This document shows positions 9,915-16,633 of a DNA stretch of 38,913 nucleotides, piece by piece (position 1 is the first letter of the stretch; every line of letters begins with the position of its first letter). The DNA is from Betaproteobacteria bacterium. GTDB lineage: Bacteria; Pseudomonadota; Gammaproteobacteria; Burkholderiales; Usitatibacteraceae. The translations under genes were made by a program, and so were the position numbers. Location of the stretch: positions 1-38,913 of the forward strand of contig JAABQW010000309.1 in NCBI GenBank assembly GCA_011391275.1, in the 5' to 3' direction. The notes under the pieces are model-generated. The model made no database searches. It saw nothing but the letters and a program-made list of their open reading frames with translations, and was not told where the DNA came from.

Positions 9915-10579
9915 GCTCGCCGCCCCTCCTCCCTGGCGCGCCCGCCCAGGAGCCCATCGTTTACGTGATCGACGACGACGAGTCGATCCGCGAGCTCCTC
10001 ACCTGGCTCATGAAGCGCAACGCCATCCGCACGGAGGCGTTCCCGAACGCGAAGGCCTTCCTCAAGGCGTACCGTCCGGGCGCGCCGGGTTGCCTCATCC
10101 TCGACCTCTACATGCCCGGCATGAGCGGGCTCGACCTGCAGCAGTACCTGAAGGAGGCCGGCATCGAGATGCCGGTGATCTTCCTGTCGGGCCGCGCGGA
10201 CGTCCCCAACGCGGTTCTTGCCGTGAAGAGCGGGGCCATCGACTTCATCGAAAAGCCCTTCGATTACCGGAGAATCGTCGAGCTGGTCCGCGACTGCCTG
10301 CGCCGCGACGCCGCCGCGAGGCTCGATCGCGAGCAGGCGAAGGGGCGTGCCGGGCGGCTCGCTACCCTCACCCTGCGCGAGCGCGAGGTCCTGGACCGGG
10401 TGATCGCCGGCAAGGTGAACCGCGTGATCGCCGAGGAAATGCAGATCTCCATCAAGACCGTGGAGGCGCACCGGTCCCGCATCATGGAGAAGCTCGCCGT
10501 CGACTCCGTGGCCGGTCTCGTCCAGGCCACTTTGGGGGCGCGCCCCCCCGACCGGACGGGGGGCGGCCAGCCGGGTTAG
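9911..10579 (+). CDS. FixJ/NarL-type response regulator (CrbR-like)
   Basis: 222 residues. Receiver domain at about 16-130 with DDDE at 21-24, phospho-acceptor Asp65 in LILDLYMPG and Lys115 in EKPF. After a linker, a LuxR-type helix-turn-helix at about 155-215 (LTLREREVLDRV, then ISIKTVEAHRSRI). This is the architecture of CrbR, which activates acetyl-CoA synthetase and permease genes in Vibrio and Pseudomonas. It is translated from an ATG overlapping the preceding stop. The likely targets here are acs (1672) and the DUF4212-symporter operon directly downstream, which has a palindrome starting at the last base of this gene's stop codon. Confidence 0.88.
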   Translation: MSSPPLLPGAPAQEPIVYVIDDDESIRELLTWLMKRNAIRTEAFPNAKAFLKAYRPGAPGCLILDLYMPGMSGLDLQQYLKEAGIEMPVIFLSGRADVPNAVLAVKSGAIDFIEKPFDYRRIVELVRDCLRRDAAARLDREQAKGRAGRLATLTLREREVLDRVIAGKVNRVIAEEMQISIKTVEAHRSRIMEKLAVDSVAGLVQATLGARPPDRTGGGQPG

Positions 10580-10588
10580 GGTTAACCC
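10579..10588. promoter_or_regulatory. GGGTTAACCC palindrome, candidate CrbR-type operator
   Basis: A perfect 10-bp palindrome within TAGGGTTAACCCCTA (10577-10591). It overlaps the final base of the regulator stop codon and lies 3 bases upstream of a possible -35, the usual place for an activator. A variant is found upstream of acs at 1535-1544. Confidence 0.4.
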
Positions 10589-10591
10589 CTA

Positions 10592-10621
10592 TTGCGGGGG
10601 GCTGGACAGGCGCATTAGCAT
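10592..10621 (+). promoter_or_regulatory. candidate promoter for DUF4212-symporter operon
   Basis: TTGCGG (10592-10597), an 18-base spacer and TAGCAT (10616-10621). Both boxes are weak, as expected for an activated promoter. It would give a leader of about 240 bases before 10872. I see no coding sequence or clear riboswitch in that leader. Confidence 0.35.
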
Positions 10622-10871
10622 CCGGCGAGTTGAGGAGGAGGGCCACCCAAGAAGAACAAACGGCGGCGCCCCGCCAATCCCCGTGAAGAGGGATGGCCGG
10701 GCGCGCAACGCCGGACCGGGTCGCGGTGGTTTCGGCTGTTTCCCCTCGACGAAGGATTCGACGGCGACCCGTGCCGGCCAGGCGCCCACCCGTGGGCGGC
10801 TTCCGGCAACTCGACCGGCCCGGACGGCTCGCCCGCCGTACCGAGGACAACGATCAACGAGGAGGAAAGCG

Positions 10872-11138
10872 ATGCAGCTGACGGAGAAACACATCGACTA
10901 CTGGCAGAAGAACCTGCGGCTTACGGCGATTCTGCTGGCCATCTGGTTCGTCGTCACGTTCGTGATGGCGTGGTATGCCATCCCGCTGGCCGAGATCAAG
11001 ATCTTCGGCTGGCCGCTGTCGTTCTACATGGCGGCACAGGGGTCCCTGATCATCTACGTCGCGATCATCGGCTACTACGCGCTCGCCATGCGCAAGAACG
11101 ACCTCGAGCATGGTGTCCAGGAAGGGGAGGAAGACTGA
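10872..11138 (+). CDS. DUF4212 family small subunit of a sodium/solute symporter
   Basis: 88 residues with two TM segments (about 18-38 and 50-70) and an acidic C-terminus (GVQEGEED). The N-terminus reads HIDYWQKNLRL, typical of DUF4212 proteins, which are nearly always encoded just before a VC_2705-type symporter. The start at 10872 has GAGGAGGAAAG upstream; the longer upstream frame is not supported. The stop overlaps the symporter ATG by one base (TGATG), so the two are probably made in fixed ratio as a membrane complex. Confidence 0.9.
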   Translation: MQLTEKHIDYWQKNLRLTAILLAIWFVVTFVMAWYAIPLAEIKIFGWPLSFYMAAQGSLIIYVAIIGYYALAMRKNDLEHGVQEGEED

Positions 11139-13207
11139 TGGCCACCAGCCAGAAGAGTTTCACGCAGCAGCTCAAGAAGTACTACACCTTCTACACGGGC
11201 GGGTTCGTCCTGTTCGTGGTCCTGCTCGCCATCGCCGAGCAGATGGGCATGACCAACAAGTGGATCGGCTACACCTTCCTCGTCTTCACGATCCTCCTCT
11301 ACGCGGGCATCGGCATCATGAGCCGCACCGTGGAGGTCGCGGAATACTACGTGGCCGGGCGCCGGGTACCGGCGTTCTTCAACGGCATGGCGACCGGCGC
11401 GGACTGGATGAGCGCGGCCTCCTTCATCGGCATGGCCGGCACCCTCTACCTGACCGGCTTCCAGGGCCTGTCGTTCATCATGGGCTGGACCGGCGGCTAC
11501 GTGCTGGTGGCGCTGCTGCTCGCGCCCTACCTGCGCAAGTTCGGCCAGTTCACGATTCCCGACTTCCTGGGCGCGCGCTACGGCGGCAACATCGTGCGGT
11601 CCTTCGGCGTCATCGCCGCGATCCTGTGCTCGTTCACCTACGTGGTGGCGCAGATCTACGGCGTAGGCGTGATCACCAGCCGCTTCACGGGCCTCGAATT
11701 CGGCATCGGCGTGTTCGTCGGCCTCGCGGGGATCCTGGTCTGCTCCTTCCTCGGCGGCATGCGGGCGGTGACGTGGACGCAGGTGGCCCAGTACGTCATC
11801 CTGATCGTGGCCTACATGATCCCGGTGGTGTGGCTCTCCGTGAAGCACACGGGCGTGCCCATCCCGCAGGCGGTGTACGGCGGGGTTCTCGAGCGCCTGA
11901 CCGAGCGCGAGAAGCAGCTTACGGCGGACCCGAAGGAACTGGAAGTCCGCAAGATCTTCGCCGACCGCGCCAAGGCCGCGGACGACAAGGTCAAGGGCCT
12001 GCCGGCCACCTACCAGACCGAGAAGGATGCGGTCACGAAGAAGCTCGAGGACCTGAAGGCCGCGAACGCGCCCAAGGCGGACCTCGACGCCGCCGAAGCC
12101 GCGGTCAAGGGCTTCCCGGCCTCGCCCGATGCCGCCAAGGCCAAGTGGACCGCGGACAAGGGCGCCGCCGCAGGCCGCACCGGCCCGCCGCTGCCGCATG
12201 CCACGCCCTACCCCGGCAAGGACGAGAAGGCCCGCGATACGAGCCGCCTCAACTTCCTCGGCGTCGTGTTCTGCATGATGTTCGGCACGGCAGCGCTCCC
12301 GCACATCCTGATGCGCTACTACACCACGCCCTCGGTGCAGGAAGCGCGCGTGTCGGTGTTCTGGTCGCTCTTCTTCATCTTCCTGCTCTACTTCACGGCG
12401 CCCGCCCTCGCGGTGCTTGCGAAGTTCGACGTGTACACGCTGGTGGTCGGCACCAAGTTCTCGGAGCTTCCAGCCTGGGTGAACGCGTGGCAGGCGGTGG
12501 ACAGGACGCTGCTCAGCATCACCGACATCAACAAGGACGGCATCGTGCAGCTGGCCGAGATCGTCATCGGCGGCGACATCATCGTGCTGGCGACCCCGGA
12601 AATCGCGGGCCTGCCGTACGTGATCTCCGGCCTGGTGGCTGCGGGCGGTCTCGCCGCGGCGCTCTCGACCGCCGACGGCCTGCTCCTCACGATCGCCAAT
12701 GCGCTGTCGCACGACCTGTACTACAAGATGATCAACCCCAACGCCTCGCCGACGATGCGTATCTCGGTGGCCAAGGGGCTGCTTCTGGTCGTGGCGGTCA
12801 TCGCGGCGTACGTGACCTCGCTCAAGCCGGGCAACATCCTGTTCCTGGTGGGCGCGGCTTTCTCGATGGCGGCATCGGCCTTCTTCCCGGCCCTCGTGAT
12901 GGGGATCTTCTGGAAGCGGGCCTCCAAGTGGGGTGCCATTTCCGGCATCATCACGGGCCTGGGCGTGTGCCTGTACTACATGGTCCACACCTATCCGACG
13001 TTCATCCAGTGGTTCGGCACGACCCCGATCCCGAAGTGGTTCGGTCTCGATCCGATCTCGGCGGGCCTGTTCGGCGTGCCGGTGGGCATCATCACCATCT
13101 TCGTCGTGAGCCTCGTGACCCCGGCGCCCTCGAAGGAAGTGCAGGAGCTGGTGGACCACGTGCGCTACCCGAGCCTCACGGGCGACATCGACACCAAGGG
13201 CACCTGA
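11138..13207 (+). CDS. sodium:solute symporter, VC_2705/ActP-like (probable acetate permease)
   Basis: A 689-residue member of the solute:sodium symporter family. The first TM block includes the conserved segment GADWMSAASFIGMAG. Two extramembrane insertions stand out. One, at about residues 247-368, is charged, Ala/Lys-rich and partly coiled. The other carries the EF-hand-like loop DINKDGIVQLAE at residues 463-474. The C-terminal TMs include GLAAALSTADGLLLT, a motif of acetate-type permeases. The length exceeds E. coli ActP (549) because of the insertions. The gene is coupled to DUF4212 and lies in the acs regulatory island, so uptake of acetate or another short carboxylate is likely. The exact substrate is inferred. 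Confidence 0.88.
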   Translation: MATSQKSFTQQLKKYYTFYTGGFVLFVVLLAIAEQMGMTNKWIGYTFLVFTILLYAGIGIMSRTVEVAEYYVAGRRVPAFFNGMATGADWMSAASFIGMAGTLYLTGFQGLSFIMGWTGGYVLVALLLAPYLRKFGQFTIPDFLGARYGGNIVRSFGVIAAILCSFTYVVAQIYGVGVITSRFTGLEFGIGVFVGLAGILVCSFLGGMRAVTWTQVAQYVILIVAYMIPVVWLSVKHTGVPIPQAVYGGVLERLTEREKQLTADPKELEVRKIFADRAKAADDKVKGLPATYQTEKDAVTKKLEDLKAANAPKADLDAAEAAVKGFPASPDAAKAKWTADKGAAAGRTGPPLPHATPYPGKDEKARDTSRLNFLGVVFCMMFGTAALPHILMRYYTTPSVQEARVSVFWSLFFIFLLYFTAPALAVLAKFDVYTLVVGTKFSELPAWVNAWQAVDRTLLSITDINKDGIVQLAEIVIGGDIIVLATPEIAGLPYVISGLVAAGGLAAALSTADGLLLTIANALSHDLYYKMINPNASPTMRISVAKGLLLVVAVIAAYVTSLKPGNILFLVGAAFSMAASAFFPALVMGIFWKRASKWGAISGIITGLGVCLYYMVHTYPTFIQWFGTTPIPKWFGLDPISAGLFGVPVGIITIFVVSLVTPAPSKEVQELVDHVRYPSLTGDIDTKGT

Positions 13208-13232
13208 GAGCCGTTCCTTCCGTGGCACAATG

Positions 13233-13262
13233 GGCCCGCGCCTTTCCGGCGCGGGCCTTTTT
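13233..13262 (+). terminator. intrinsic terminator after the symporter
   Basis: A 10-bp perfect stem, GGCCCGCGCC (13233-13242) with GGCGCGGGCC (13248-13257), with a five-base loop and five T's. It ends the acetate operon. Confidence 0.85.
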
Positions 13263-13274
13263 CATTCTTCCCCC

Positions 13275-13559
13275 ATGGAACCTGAATTCCTGCTGCGCGC
13301 CCTCAAGGCCGTGATCGAGGTGGCGGGCTTCGCCTACATCGGGCAGGGCCTGGTCGCGCTCTTCTCCGGCACGCGGCGCGATCAGAACGTGATCTACCAG
13401 GTCTTTTGCATCGTGACCGGCCCGGTCACCCGCGCCACGCGCGTGATCACGCCCCGGTTCGTGCCCGACCGGCACGTGCCCTTCGTCGCCTTCGGGCTGC
13501 TCCTGTGGGCGTGGATCCTCGTCATCGTCGTGCTGGCGAGGGTGCTGCAGGGCGGCTAG
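13275..13559 (+). CDS. small membrane protein of unknown function
   Basis: 94 residues. An amphipathic/hydrophobic N-terminal segment (LLRALKAVIEVAGFAYIGQGLVALF) is followed by a basic stretch (SGTRRDQN), a middle part reading IYQVFCIVTGPVTRATRVITP, and a clear C-terminal TM helix (FVAFGLLLWAWILVIVVLARV). The pattern of a TM helix, then a T-G-P-V-x-R-x-x-R stretch, recalls YggT-type proteins, but I would not assign it to that family. The start at 13275 lies just after the terminator. It ends 10 bases before lptG and probably shares its transcript. Confidence 0.65.
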   Translation: MEPEFLLRALKAVIEVAGFAYIGQGLVALFSGTRRDQNVIYQVFCIVTGPVTRATRVITPRFVPDRHVPFVAFGLLLWAWILVIVVLARVLQGG

Positions 13560-13569
13560 CGGGCCGGCG

Positions 13570-14634
13570 ATGCTCTTCCGCTACTTCGCGCGCGAGATCC
13601 TCGCCACGAGCCTGCTGGTGCTCGCGGCGCTGCTCGCGCTCTTCGGCTTCTTCGACCTGGTGCGCGAGTTGGACGACGTGGGCCGCGGCGGCTACCGCCT
13701 CGGCGTCATGGTCGGCTACGTGCTCCTGTCGCTTCCGTCCCACGCCTACGTCCTCCTGCCCGCCGCGGCGCTGATCGGCACGCTCTTCTCGCTCGCGCGG
13801 ATGTCGGATCAGTCGGAGCTCACCGTGATGCGCTCCTCGGGGCTGTCGATGCGCCAGCTCGCCGCGCACGTGGGAGGGGCGGGGCTCGTGGTGGCCGCGG
13901 TGACGCTCGCGATGGGCGAACTCGTGACGCCGTACACCGAGGAGGCCGCCAAGAGCGTTAGGCTGAAGGCCACCACCTCGATCGTCGCCCGCGAGTTCCG
14001 TTCCGGCTTCTGGGTGAAGGAGGACAGGAGCTTCGTGAACATCCAGGACGTCACCGCCGACACGGTGCTCCTCAACCTGAGGATCTACGAGTTCGACGAC
14101 GCCTACCGCCTGGCCTCGATCAGCCGCGCGGGGAAGGCCACCTACGAGGGCAACCGCTGGACGCTTTCGGACGTGGAAGTGACGCGCTTCGACGGCGACA
14201 AGGCGGTGCTGGAGCGCCGGCCCGTCTCGGTTTGGAACTCGGTCCTCACGCCCGACATCCTCTCCGTCCTCAAGATCGTGCCGGAGCGCATGTCGGTGCT
14301 GAACCTGTGGGCCTACATCGACCACCTGCGCGAGAACCGGCAGATGACCACGCGCTACGAGATCGCGCTGTGGCAGAAGGCGCTGTACCCGGTCGCGGCC
14401 ATCGTGATGATGGTGCTGGCCATCCCGTTCGCCATCCACTCGCAACGCACGGGGGGCACCGGGGCGAAGATCGTGCTGGGGATCCTCCTGGGGCTCGGCT
14501 TCCACTTCTCCGGCCGGCTCTTCTCCCACGTGGGGCTCCTGAACGACTGGCCGGCGGCCTTCTCCGCCGGCATGCCGACGCTTCTCTTCCTGGGGGTGGC
14601 GGCCGCGGGCCTGGCGCACGCGGAGCGGCGCTAG
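13570..14634 (+). CDS. lptG: LPS export system permease LptG
   Basis: 354 residues, close to the usual 355-360. It is a YjgP/YjgQ-family permease: N-terminal TMs with the segment FFDLVRELDDVGRGGY typical of LptG, the loop DQSELTVMRSSG that contacts LptB, a large periplasmic beta-jellyroll (about 125-270), and C-terminal TMs with KALYPVAAIVMMVLAIPFA. With LptF and LptB2 it extracts lipopolysaccharide from the inner membrane and passes it to LptC. The usual neighbour lptF is not present; the gene stands alone after a small membrane protein. It converges with the RDD gene, and the two stop codons overlap in CTAG. Confidence 0.92.
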   Translation: MLFRYFAREILATSLLVLAALLALFGFFDLVRELDDVGRGGYRLGVMVGYVLLSLPSHAYVLLPAAALIGTLFSLARMSDQSELTVMRSSGLSMRQLAAHVGGAGLVVAAVTLAMGELVTPYTEEAAKSVRLKATTSIVAREFRSGFWVKEDRSFVNIQDVTADTVLLNLRIYEFDDAYRLASISRAGKATYEGNRWTLSDVEVTRFDGDKAVLERRPVSVWNSVLTPDILSVLKIVPERMSVLNLWAYIDHLRENRQMTTRYEIALWQKALYPVAAIVMMVLAIPFAIHSQRTGGTGAKIVLGILLGLGFHFSGRLFSHVGLLNDWPAAFSAGMPTLLFLGVAAAGLAHAERR

Positions 14635-15077
14635 GCGGGAGGGTTCCCGGTTGCGGGCCGCGTGTCCGCGAGACGAGTGCCTGCGAGGCGGTCGTGCATG
14701 AACTGCCCGTCGCGGTCCACGAGAGCCCAGAGGAAGCCGATGCCGAGCGCGGCGGCGCCCACCAGGGCCAGCAGGTAGCGGCGGACTGCACGCGCGAGCG
14801 GGACCGGCCCGCCGTCCGCGTTCTCCAGGCGGATCCGCCAGGTCTTCATGGCGATCGTCTGGCCGCCGCGGCTCCAGAACCCGGCGAGGTAGGCGCCCAC
14901 GACGAAGACGACCCAGGCCTGCAGCACATGCCGGCGCAGCCCGCTGGTGGAATCGCCCGCCAGGGCGAGGAATGGAAACGTCGCGATGAGGACCAGCGCG
15001 GCGAGGATCAGGGTTTCGTAGACCGCGCAGGCGGCACGCCGCGCCAGGCGAGGGGCGCGAACGCCATCTCCCGCCAC
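14631..15077 (-). CDS. RDD family membrane protein
   Basis: 148 residues. The N-terminus ARLARR-A-CAVYETLILAALVLI gives the first TM after the Arg-rich start. A second TM lies around QAWVVFVVGAYLAGFW, then GQTIAMKTWRIRL and a third TM, RRYLLALVGAAALGIGFLWAL, ending with the RDD-family signature DRDGQFMHDRLAGT. Function in the family is mostly unknown; some members are linked to ion exchange. The start is GTG at 15077, one base after the DUF3106 stop, so it is translationally coupled and the last gene of the sigma factor operon. Confidence 0.85.
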   Translation of the reverse strand: MAGDGVRAPRLARRAACAVYETLILAALVLIATFPFLALAGDSTSGLRRHVLQAWVVFVVGAYLAGFWSRGGQTIAMKTWRIRLENADGGPVPLARAVRRYLLALVGAAALGIGFLWALVDRDGQFMHDRLAGTRLADTRPATGNPPA

Positions 15078-15078
15078 G

Positions 15079-15519
15079 TCAGCGGGACTCCGGTCCGGTT
15101 CCGGGTGCGGGCCCGGTCTCGGGCGCCTGCGCGGCGTTGCGCTCCAGCCACCGCTCCCGGAGCTCGTGCTGCTTGGACGGCGGCAGCTTCTTCAGGCCCT
15201 TGAACGTCTCGCGGGCCGCCTTGCGCTGCTCCGGGGTCATCGCGGCCCAGTCGCGGATGCGCTCCTGGAAGCGCTCCTGCTGGATGGGGCGCATCTGCGG
15301 GTACTTGGCCGCCGCGGACATGAGGCGCTGCTGCTGGTAGCCGGGCATCTTGTCCCAGTCCGGGGCAAGGGGGGCGAGGACCTTGCGGTCCTCGGCCGGC
15401 AGGCTCGCCCACGGGGTCTGCGGTGTCTTGAGCCTCGTCTCCGCCGGGATCGCGGCGAGCGCGACGCAGGCGAGGAGGGCGCCTAGAAGGAGCCGGAGAC
15501 CGAGGCGTTCTTGAGCCAC
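15079..15519 (-). CDS. DUF3106 secreted protein
   Basis: 146 residues. An N-terminal signal-like segment (RLGLRLLLGALLACVALAAIPA) is followed by a charged helical body rich in Gln, Arg and Trp, with repeated short helices (LPAEDRKVLAPLAPDW, MTPEQRKAARETF) that recall periplasmic CpxP/Spy-like helical proteins by composition only. The start is GTG at 15519, inside the end of the DUF3619 gene (37-base overlap), which gives a clean signal peptide; the longer frame in front is a shadow. It belongs to the sigma-DUF3619-DUF3106-RDD unit. Function unknown; a periplasmic envelope-stress partner is speculation. Confidence 0.8.
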   Translation of the reverse strand: MAQERLGLRLLLGALLACVALAAIPAETRLKTPQTPWASLPAEDRKVLAPLAPDWDKMPGYQQQRLMSAAAKYPQMRPIQQERFQERIRDWAAMTPEQRKAARETFKGLKKLPPSKQHELRERWLERNAAQAPETGPAPGTGPESR

Positions 15520-15866
15520 TGGTCGAAATCCTCGTCGAGGAACGCGTCGATCGGCAACTCGCCGGTCAGGAGCTGTGCGTCGAGCTCGCCGAGATCGATC
15601 TCGGGCGAGAGCGCCTTGGCCGCCAGCGTCGCAAGCAGGATGGCGATGGGCAGCCACAGCAGCACCTGCTGGAGGATCGAGTACTTGAGCGTCTGCGCCG
15701 TCCCCGGACCGACAGTGACGAGCCCGAGCAGGTGCACCGGCTCCTGCCAGTGGTCCATGGCCCGCAGGCGCGCCGCGCGCAGGCGCGTGGCCTGCATTTC
15801 CCCCACCTCGCCGGCCGACCGGTCGAGCCAGGGCCGGATTCTCTGGCCAAAATCCTTTTCGTTCAT
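15483..15866 (-). CDS. DUF3619 one-TM protein, candidate anti-sigma partner
   Basis: 127 residues. The N-terminal half is cytoplasmic and charged (GQRIRPWLDRSAGEV, then RLRAARLRAMDHW). One TM lies at about 65-90 (VLLWLPIAILLATLAAKAL) and the C-terminal tail is acidic (DLGELDAQLL, DAFLDEDFDQW). The ATG overlaps the sigma factor stop (ATGA at 15866-15863), so the pair is made together. A short soluble N-terminal domain, a single TM and coupling to a sigma factor match what one expects of an anti-sigma factor. No known anti-sigma motif is visible, so this is inference; the family is annotated only as DUF3619. Confidence 0.8.
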   Translation of the reverse strand: MNEKDFGQRIRPWLDRSAGEVGEMQATRLRAARLRAMDHWQEPVHLLGLVTVGPGTAQTLKYSILQQVLLWLPIAILLATLAAKALSPEIDLGELDAQLLTGELPIDAFLDEDFDQWLKNASVSGSF

Positions 15867-16429
15867 AGGGTTATGCCTTTTGATCTCAGGGTCTTCGCCA
15901 AGGCATGGGTGGCCCGGGAGCAGTGCGTCTTCACGCTGCCCTCCGAACACCCCATCGCCCTGGCCGTTTCACTGACATCGAAGTCTTCCCAATAACGCAG
16001 CAGGAAGGCCTGCCGTTGACGTTCGGGCAGCGACTGCACGGCTTCCTCGATGATCTGCATCACCTGCGACTGCTCCAGCCGGTCGGCCGGCGAGGCCGGC
16101 ACGTTCGTGTGCTCCTCGACCTCGAAGGTCTCGAGCGGGTCGGCGTCGTCGTCCTCGCCGGTGAGGCCCAGGGAGGACCAGAGCGAGGTCCACGCCGAGC
16201 GCACCTTGCTGCGCCGGAAGTGGTCGCGGATGCCGTTCTGGACGATGCGCTGGAAGAGCAGCGGCAGCTCCCCGGGCGGGCGGGCCGAGTACTTCTCGGC
16301 GAGCTTGAGCATCGCCTCCTGGAGGATGTCGAGCGCCGCCTCGTCGTCATGGACCGCGAACACGCACTGCTTGAAGGCGCGCTTCTCGGCGGAGGCGAGG
16401 AAGTCCGACAGTTCTTTTCTGGTGGCCAG
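15863..16429 (-). CDS. sigma-70 family RNA polymerase sigma factor (ECF-like), CTG start
   Basis: 188 residues from a CTG codon at 16429. Region 2 is at about 10-75 (KQCVFAVHDDEAALDILQEAM, then LFQRIVQNGIRDHFRR), followed by an acidic linker (GEDDDADPLETFEVEE) and region 4 at about 125-180 (SLPERQRQAFLLRYWEDF, then MGCSEGSVKTHCSRA). No ATG, GTG or TTG lies in frame between the upstream stop at 16504-16502 and the GTG at 16363, and starting there would remove the first 22 residues of region 2. GGAGGA lies 4 bases before the CTG. The N-terminus it gives, MATRKELSDFLAS, matches what I recall of homologues. It heads the DUF3619-DUF3106-RDD operon. Confidence 0.85.
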   Translation of the reverse strand: MATRKELSDFLASAEKRAFKQCVFAVHDDEAALDILQEAMLKLAEKYSARPPGELPLLFQRIVQNGIRDHFRRSKVRSAWTSLWSSLGLTGEDDDADPLETFEVEEHTNVPASPADRLEQSQVMQIIEEAVQSLPERQRQAFLLRYWEDFDVSETARAMGCSEGSVKTHCSRATHALAKTLRSKGITL

Positions 16430-16433
16430 GGGG

Positions 16434-16439
16434 TCCTCC
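16434..16439 (-). promoter_or_regulatory. Shine-Dalgarno GGAGGA deciding a CTG start
   Basis: On the minus strand GGAGGA is followed by CCCC and then CTG at 16429. This near-perfect ribosome site at standard spacing is the main local evidence that the sigma factor is initiated at CTG. Confidence 0.6.
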
Positions 16440-16500
16440 GCGGGCTGCCGGGCGGGCTCCGCGCGCGGGGCGGGGAGCGAACCCGGTTCGCGACGCCGCG

Positions 16501-16509
16501 ACTATAGCA
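16501..16509 (-). promoter_or_regulatory. extended -10 promoter candidate for the sigma factor operon
   Basis: The minus strand reads TGCTATAGT, an extended -10 with no clear -35. The same nine bases occur in the leuA leader promoter at 21966-21974. Transcription would start near 16494, about 65 bases before the CTG. Confidence 0.45.
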
Positions 16510-16563
16510 AACGGCCCCGCGGCGCCCGCCGGGTCGCGTAAGCCGTTTATCCCGCCATTCGGC

Positions 16564-16592
16564 TTGACCAATCCGACCCTGCCGGCTAATGT
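16564..16592 (+). promoter_or_regulatory. sigma70 promoter for ilvB
   Basis: TTGACC (16564-16569), a 17-base spacer and TAATGT (16587-16592). Transcription would start near 16599, 35 bases before the ATG at 16634. There is no room for a leader peptide, so attenuation of ilvB is unlikely. Confidence 0.55.
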
Positions 16593-16633
16593 TCTAGGTC
16601 CCCTTTTTGAAACCTCCCGAATTACAAGACCTT

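Noticed and set aside
16607-16633. TTG at 16607 as the ilvB start
   Set aside because: It lies about 8 bases from the predicted transcription start with no ribosome site; the ATG at 16634 gives the family N-terminus.
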